This document shows, one piece after another, positions 60,350 through 64,000 of a stretch of 64,000 nucleotides of DNA. The position numbers and the translations under genes are program-made. Each line of letters begins with the position of its first letter. Position 1 is the first letter of the stretch. The stretch comes from Tolumonas sp008015085 (GTDB lineage: Bacteria > Pseudomonadota > Gammaproteobacteria > Enterobacterales > Aeromonadaceae), in assembly GCA_029265125.1 (NCBI GenBank), contig JAJUJX010000002.1, positions 248,001 through 312,000 of the forward strand, in the 5' to 3' direction. The notes beneath the pieces were generated by a model. That model saw nothing but the letters and a program-made list of their open reading frames with translations. It did not search any database and was not told the origin of the DNA.

Positions 60350-62629
60350 ATGACAGCCAGCCTGATGGTCACGAAACGGGATAACCATACTGAAACACTG
60401 GATCTTGATAAAATTCATCGGGTCGTTACCTGGGCCGCAGAAGGCCTGCAGGACGTCTCTGTATCTCAGGTTGAGCTGAGTGCTCACATTCAGTTTTATG
60501 ATGGGATCCGCACGTCTGACATCCATGAAACCTTAATCAAATCTGCTGCTGACCTGATCTCTGAACAAGCGCCTGATTACCAATATCTGGCGGCGCGTCT
60601 GGCCATGTTCCATCTCCGTAAAAAAGCCTATGGTGGCTTTACTCCTCCGTCGTTGTATGAGCAGGTGAAAACACAAGTGGCCGCAGGCCGTTATGATGAG
60701 CAACTGCTGGCTGACTACACCAAAGAAGAATTTGAGCTGATGGATAGCTATCTGGTGCATGAGCGTGATATGCATTTCGCTTATGCTGCCGTGAAACAGC
60801 TTGAAGGCAAATATCTGCTGCAAAACCGTGTGACCGGTGAAATCTATGAAAGCCCGCAGTTCCTCTATATTCTGGTAGCGGCTTGTCTGTTTGCGAAATA
60901 TCCGAAAGAAACACGTCTGGATTACATCCACCGCTTCTATGATGCTGTTTCGACTTTCAAAATTTCGCTGCCTACCCCAATTATGTCGGGTGTACGTACC
61001 CCTACCCGTCAATTTAGCTCTTGTGTGCTGATCGAATGCGGCGACAGTCTGGATTCCATCAACGCCACGGCTTCTTCTATCGTGCGTTATGTCTCACAAC
61101 GTGCCGGGATTGGTATCAATGCAGGCCGTATTCGTGCGCTGGGCAGTGAGATCCGTGGTGGTGAGGCATTCCATACCGGTTGTATTCCGTTCTACAAGTA
61201 TTTCCAGACTGCCGTGAAATGCTGCTCTCAGGGTGGCGTACGTGGCGGCGCTGCAACTGTGTTCTACCCGCTGTGGCATTTGGAAGTCGAATCATTGCTG
61301 GTACTGAAAAACAACCGCGGCGTTGAAGAAAACCGAGTGCGCCATATGGACTACGGCGTACAGATCAACAAACTGATGTATCAGCGTCTAATCCAAGGAG
61401 GCAACATCACACTGTTCTCGCCTTCTGATGCACCAGGCTTATATGATGCCTTCTTTGCTGATCAGAATGAGTTCGAACGTCTGTACCTGCAGTATGAGCA
61501 GGATCCTGCGATCCGGAAGCGTCAGCTGAAAGCAGTTGATCTGTTCTCCCTGCTGATGCAAGAGCGAGCCAGCACAGGCCGTATCTATATTCAGAACGTA
61601 GATCATTGCAACACGCACAGCCCGTTCGATCCGACTGTTGCGCCAGTGCGTCAGAGTAACCTGTGTCTTGAAATCGCGCTGCCAACCAAAGCACTGAATC
61701 ATTATCTGGATGAAAGTGGCGAGATCGCACTTTGCACACTATCTGCATTTAACTTAGGCGCTATCGACTCGCTGGATGAACTGGAGCCATTGGCTGAACT
61801 GGCCGTCCGCGCTCTGGATGCCCTGCTGGACTATCAGGATTACCCAATTCCTGCTGCAAAAAATGGCGCAATGTGGCGTCGTCCGCTGGGTATCGGCGTG
61901 ATCAACTATGCCTACTATCTGGCGAAAAACGGTGTTCGTTATTCCGACGGTTCAGCGTTGGGTCTGACTCACCGCACCTTTGAGGCTATTCAGTATTACC
62001 TGCTGAAAGCATCTGTAAAACTGGCTCAGGAATCGGGCGCCTGCCCACATTTCAATGAAACCACCTATGCGCAGGGTATTTTGCCAATCGACACTTATAA
62101 GCGCGATTTAGATGTGCTGTGTGAAGAGCCATTGCATCTGGACTGGGAAACTCTGCGTAGTGAAATCAAACGCCATGGCCTGCGTAACTCAACCTTGACT
62201 GCATTGATGCCGTCAGAAACTTCCAGCCAGATTGCCAACGCGACCAATGGTATTGAACCACCTCGAGGTCTGATCAGCGTTAAAGCCTCGAAAGACGGTA
62301 TTTTGCGTCAGGTTGTGCCTGATTACACCGAGCTGAAAGACAAGTATGAGTTGCTGTGGAACCAGCCAAATAATGATGGTTACCTGCAACTGGTCGGTAT
62401 CATGCAGAAATTTGTCGATCAGTCCATTTCTGCCAATACCAGCTATGATCCAAGCCGTTTTGAAGGCCACAAAGTGCCGATGAAACAGTTGCTGAAAGAT
62501 CTGTTAACAGCATACAAATACGGGCTGAAAACACTGTATTACCATAACACCCGTGACGGTGCCGAGGATGCGCAATTGAGTCAGGCTGCACAGGCAGATG
62601 ATTGTGCCGGTGGTGCATGTAAGATTTAA
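60350..62629 (+). CDS. nrdA: Class Ia ribonucleotide reductase, alpha subunit
   Basis: Catalytic subunit reducing ribonucleoside diphosphates aerobically. 759 residues (E. coli 761). N-terminal ATP-cone (VTKRDNHTETLDLDKIHRVV) senses dATP/ATP. Active-site cysteines are in RQFSSCVLIECGDSL, CCSQGGVRGGAAT and RQSNLCLEIALP. The C-terminal redox pair is CAGGACKI. Nearly colinear with E. coli NrdA throughout. nrdB follows after an unusually long 180-bp gap with a hairpin and an ERIC element. Confidence 0.98.
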   Translation: MTASLMVTKRDNHTETLDLDKIHRVVTWAAEGLQDVSVSQVELSAHIQFYDGIRTSDIHETLIKSAADLISEQAPDYQYLAARLAMFHLRKKAYGGFTPPSLYEQVKTQVAAGRYDEQLLADYTKEEFELMDSYLVHERDMHFAYAAVKQLEGKYLLQNRVTGEIYESPQFLYILVAACLFAKYPKETRLDYIHRFYDAVSTFKISLPTPIMSGVRTPTRQFSSCVLIECGDSLDSINATASSIVRYVSQRAGIGINAGRIRALGSEIRGGEAFHTGCIPFYKYFQTAVKCCSQGGVRGGAATVFYPLWHLEVESLLVLKNNRGVEENRVRHMDYGVQINKLMYQRLIQGGNITLFSPSDAPGLYDAFFADQNEFERLYLQYEQDPAIRKRQLKAVDLFSLLMQERASTGRIYIQNVDHCNTHSPFDPTVAPVRQSNLCLEIALPTKALNHYLDESGEIALCTLSAFNLGAIDSLDELEPLAELAVRALDALLDYQDYPIPAAKNGAMWRRPLGIGVINYAYYLAKNGVRYSDGSALGLTHRTFEAIQYYLLKASVKLAQESGACPHFNETTYAQGILPIDTYKRDLDVLCEEPLHLDWETLRSEIKRHGLRNSTLTALMPSETSSQIANATNGIEPPRGLISVKASKDGILRQVVPDYTELKDKYELLWNQPNNDGYLQLVGIMQKFVDQSISANTSYDPSRFEGHKVPMKQLLKDLLTAYKYGLKTLYYHNTRDGAEDAQLSQAAQADDCAGGACKI

Positions 62630-62637
62630 GTAGGTAT

Positions 62638-62660
62638 GGCCTCTCATTGAGAGGCCTTAA
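62638..62660 (+). terminator. Hairpin downstream of nrdA
   Basis: Perfect 8-bp arms GGCCTCTC (62638-62645) and GAGAGGCC (62649-62656) with a 3-base loop, followed by TTAATACT rather than a full T-run. It starts 8 bp after the nrdA stop and could act as a partial terminator or 3'-end stabiliser within the nrdAB transcript. Confidence 0.6.
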
Positions 62661-62666
62661 TACTAA

Positions 62667-62794
62667 TATACCCAAATTAATTGGAGTTGCAGCAAGGCGA
62701 CAAGTGAACGAATCCCCATGAACATAGATAGACTATGTGATTGGGGTGAGTGAACGCCGTCAACGACGCTGCAGCTTCAAGAACAAAGGGTATA
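62667..62794. repeat. ERIC (IRU) element between nrdA and nrdB
   Basis: A 128-bp imperfect palindrome with the features of enterobacterial repetitive intergenic consensus elements: TATACCC at one end and GGGTATA at the other, inner GAGTTGCAGCAAGGCG and GCTGCAGCTTCAAG arms, and a core GAATCCCC ... ATTGGGGTGAGTGAACG flanking CATAGATAGACTATG. Length is typical (ERIC about 127 bp). It would fold into one long stem in RNA. It ends 15 bp before the nrdB start codon. Confidence 0.88.
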
Positions 62795-62809
62795 AGCAGG
62801 AAGAATAAA

Positions 62810-63943
62810 ATGGCGTATAGCACCTTTTCAAAACAACCCAACGATGCCCGTAAAGAGCCGATGTTCTTTGGTCAGACCGTGAACGTGGCTCGTTACGACC
62901 AGCAAAAATACGAAGTGTTTGAACGGCTGATCGAAAAACAACTCTCATTTTTCTGGCGGCCGGAAGAAGTCGACGTCTCTCAGGATCGTATCGACTACCA
63001 GGCGTTACCGGCCCATGAGCAGCATATTTTTATTTCTAACCTGAAATATCAGACACTGCTGGATTCTATTCAGGGCCGTAGCCCGAACGTCGCACTGTTG
63101 CCGCTGGTTTCAATTCCTGAACTGGAAACCTGGATTGAGACCTGGGCGTTTTCAGAAACCATTCATTCCCGCTCTTATACCCATATCATCCGTAATATCG
63201 TTAATGATCCAGCGGTTGTGTTCGATGATATCGTGGTGAACGAACAGATCATCAAACGTGCGGAAGATATCGCAGGGTACTACGATGAACTGATCCAACT
63301 GACACAATACTGGCAGCTACTTGGTGAAGGAACGCATCAGGTTAATGGTAAAACCATTGTGGTTTCTCAGCGTGAGCTGAAAAAGAAACTCTATCTGTGT
63401 CTGATGAGCGTTAATGCGCTGGAAGCAATACGTTTCTACGTCAGCTTCGCCTGCTCATTCGCATTTGCTGAACGCGAGCTAATGGAAGGTAATGCTAAAA
63501 TTATCAAACTGATTGCTCGCGATGAAGCTCTGCACTTAACCGGTACGCAGCATATGCTGAATATCTTGCGCGAAGGTAATGATGATCCGGAAATGGCCGA
63601 AATAGCCCGCGAACTGCAGGATGAATGTTTCACTTTGTTCAAAACGGCTGCGGAGCAGGAAAAAGAATGGGCGTCTTACCTGTTCAAAGACGGCTCTATG
63701 CTAGGACTGAACCGGGATATTCTGTGTCAGTATGTTGAATTCATCACCAACGTTCGTATGCAGGCAGTCGGCTTACCTCTGGCATTTGATGCTGATCGCC
63801 AGAACCCGTTGCCATGGATCAACACCTGGCTGAACTCTGACAACGTACAGGTTGCCCCGCAGGAAGTTGAGATCAGCTCTTATCTGGTTGGTCAGATTGA
63901 TTCAGAGATCAATCCGGACGATCTGGGTGATTTCATGCTTTAA
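62810..63943 (+). CDS. nrdB: Class Ia ribonucleotide reductase, beta subunit
   Basis: Supplies the tyrosyl radical from a di-iron site. 377 residues (E. coli 376). Iron ligands are expected in FISNLKYQTLLDSIQGRSPN (Asp), WAFSETIHSRSYTHIIRNIV (Glu and His; the radical Tyr is in SRSYTHI), and LIARDEALHLTGTQHML (Glu and His). The last residues match the NrdA-binding tail of this class. The ATG at 62810 follows AGGAAGAATAAA; a frame open from 62750 lies within the ERIC element. Confidence 0.97.
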   Translation: MAYSTFSKQPNDARKEPMFFGQTVNVARYDQQKYEVFERLIEKQLSFFWRPEEVDVSQDRIDYQALPAHEQHIFISNLKYQTLLDSIQGRSPNVALLPLVSIPELETWIETWAFSETIHSRSYTHIIRNIVNDPAVVFDDIVVNEQIIKRAEDIAGYYDELIQLTQYWQLLGEGTHQVNGKTIVVSQRELKKKLYLCLMSVNALEAIRFYVSFACSFAFAERELMEGNAKIIKLIARDEALHLTGTQHMLNILREGNDDPEMAEIARELQDECFTLFKTAAEQEKEWASYLFKDGSMLGLNRDILCQYVEFITNVRMQAVGLPLAFDADRQNPLPWINTWLNSDNVQVAPQEVEISSYLVGQIDSEINPDDLGDFML

Positions 63944-63973
63944 TGCCGTATCTGAAGCAGCGACAGTGATGAT

Positions 63974-64000
63974 ATGAAAATAGTGACCCGTTACAAAAGC
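63974..64000 (+). CDS. Possible start of a gene cut by the window end
   Basis: ATG followed by eight sense codons to the last base, 30 bp after nrdB. In many gammaproteobacteria the 2Fe-2S ferredoxin gene yfaE follows nrdB, so this could be its start, but the nine residues do not prove it and the ribosome site is poor. Confidence 0.25.

Noticed and set aside
1..64000. tRNA, rRNA, CRISPR arrays, prophage or transposase genes
   Set aside because: None recognised by eye. No repeat-spacer periodicity, cloverleaf with T-loop GTTCRANNC, or integrase/transposase motifs were seen. A tRNAscan/Infernal run would be decisive.

Overview
The window reads as ordinary chromosome from a motile, facultatively anaerobic gammaproteobacterium, most likely of the Aeromonadales (Tolumonas or a close relative). 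Reasons: the cmoM-mukF-mukE-mukB block, rnfABCDGE-nth, class Ia nrdAB, argG, helD, elyC, ybjD and gyrA all resemble their enterobacterial counterparts closely. A MotY-type sodium-motor T-ring protein beside gloA/rnt, with its own FliA-like promoter, points to the Vibrio/Aeromonas side. The genus is an inference from protein resemblance only. No tRNA, rRNA, CRISPR, prophage, integrase or transposase was recognised. The only dispersed repeat recognised is an ERIC element between nrdA and nrdB.

Layout. 0-5 kb: a membrane-anchored metallo-beta-lactamase-fold hydrolase, the aldehyde reductase yqhD, and a Fur-type iron operon on the minus strand (a 45-residue membrane peptide, tonB, exbB, exbD). 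5-8 kb: a site-2 protease and argG behind two ARG boxes. 7.7-10 kb: a sugar cluster (SemiSWEET, GH1 6-phospho-beta-glucosidase, lone PTS EIIB) behind a double AscG-like operator. 10-20 kb: a five-PAS GGDEF-EAL protein, a 33-residue basic peptide, yqhA, fsr with an AraC regulator, a PEBP-family protein and helD. 20-26 kb: a BMP-type nucleoside ABC importer and aspC. 26-35 kb: cmoM-mukFEB followed, after a strong terminator, by a JetD/DUF2220-like gene; elyC is divergent. 35-42 kb: tpiA, pfkA, ybjD with a 38-residue upstream peptide, yfcA and small genes. 42-49 kb: rnfABCDGE-nth-gloA. 49-55 kb: motY, uraA, rnt, dusC, a lone glgX. 55-64 kb: an LprI/MliC-like lysozyme inhibitor, gyrA, ubiG-gph and nrdAB.

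The genes mostly form short housekeeping operons. Iron: a near-perfect 31-bp Fur palindrome covers the promoter of the energy-coupling complex for outer-membrane iron uptake. Arginine: argG carries two operators with the spacing used by ArgR hexamers. Deoxyribonucleotides: an NrdR-like palindrome precedes nrdA, and a hairpin plus ERIC element lies between nrdA and nrdB. Redox: the six Rnf subunits are followed by nth and gloA in a nearly gapless transcript.

The least expected item is the gene at 26063-26986. It has the layout of JetD/MksG, the nuclease partner of Wadjet and MksBEF SMC complexes, but sits behind a housekeeping mukFEB and has changed Toprim acidic positions. If confirmed, it would be a MukBEF-linked, possibly nuclease-dead JetD homologue. 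Its function is unproven here.
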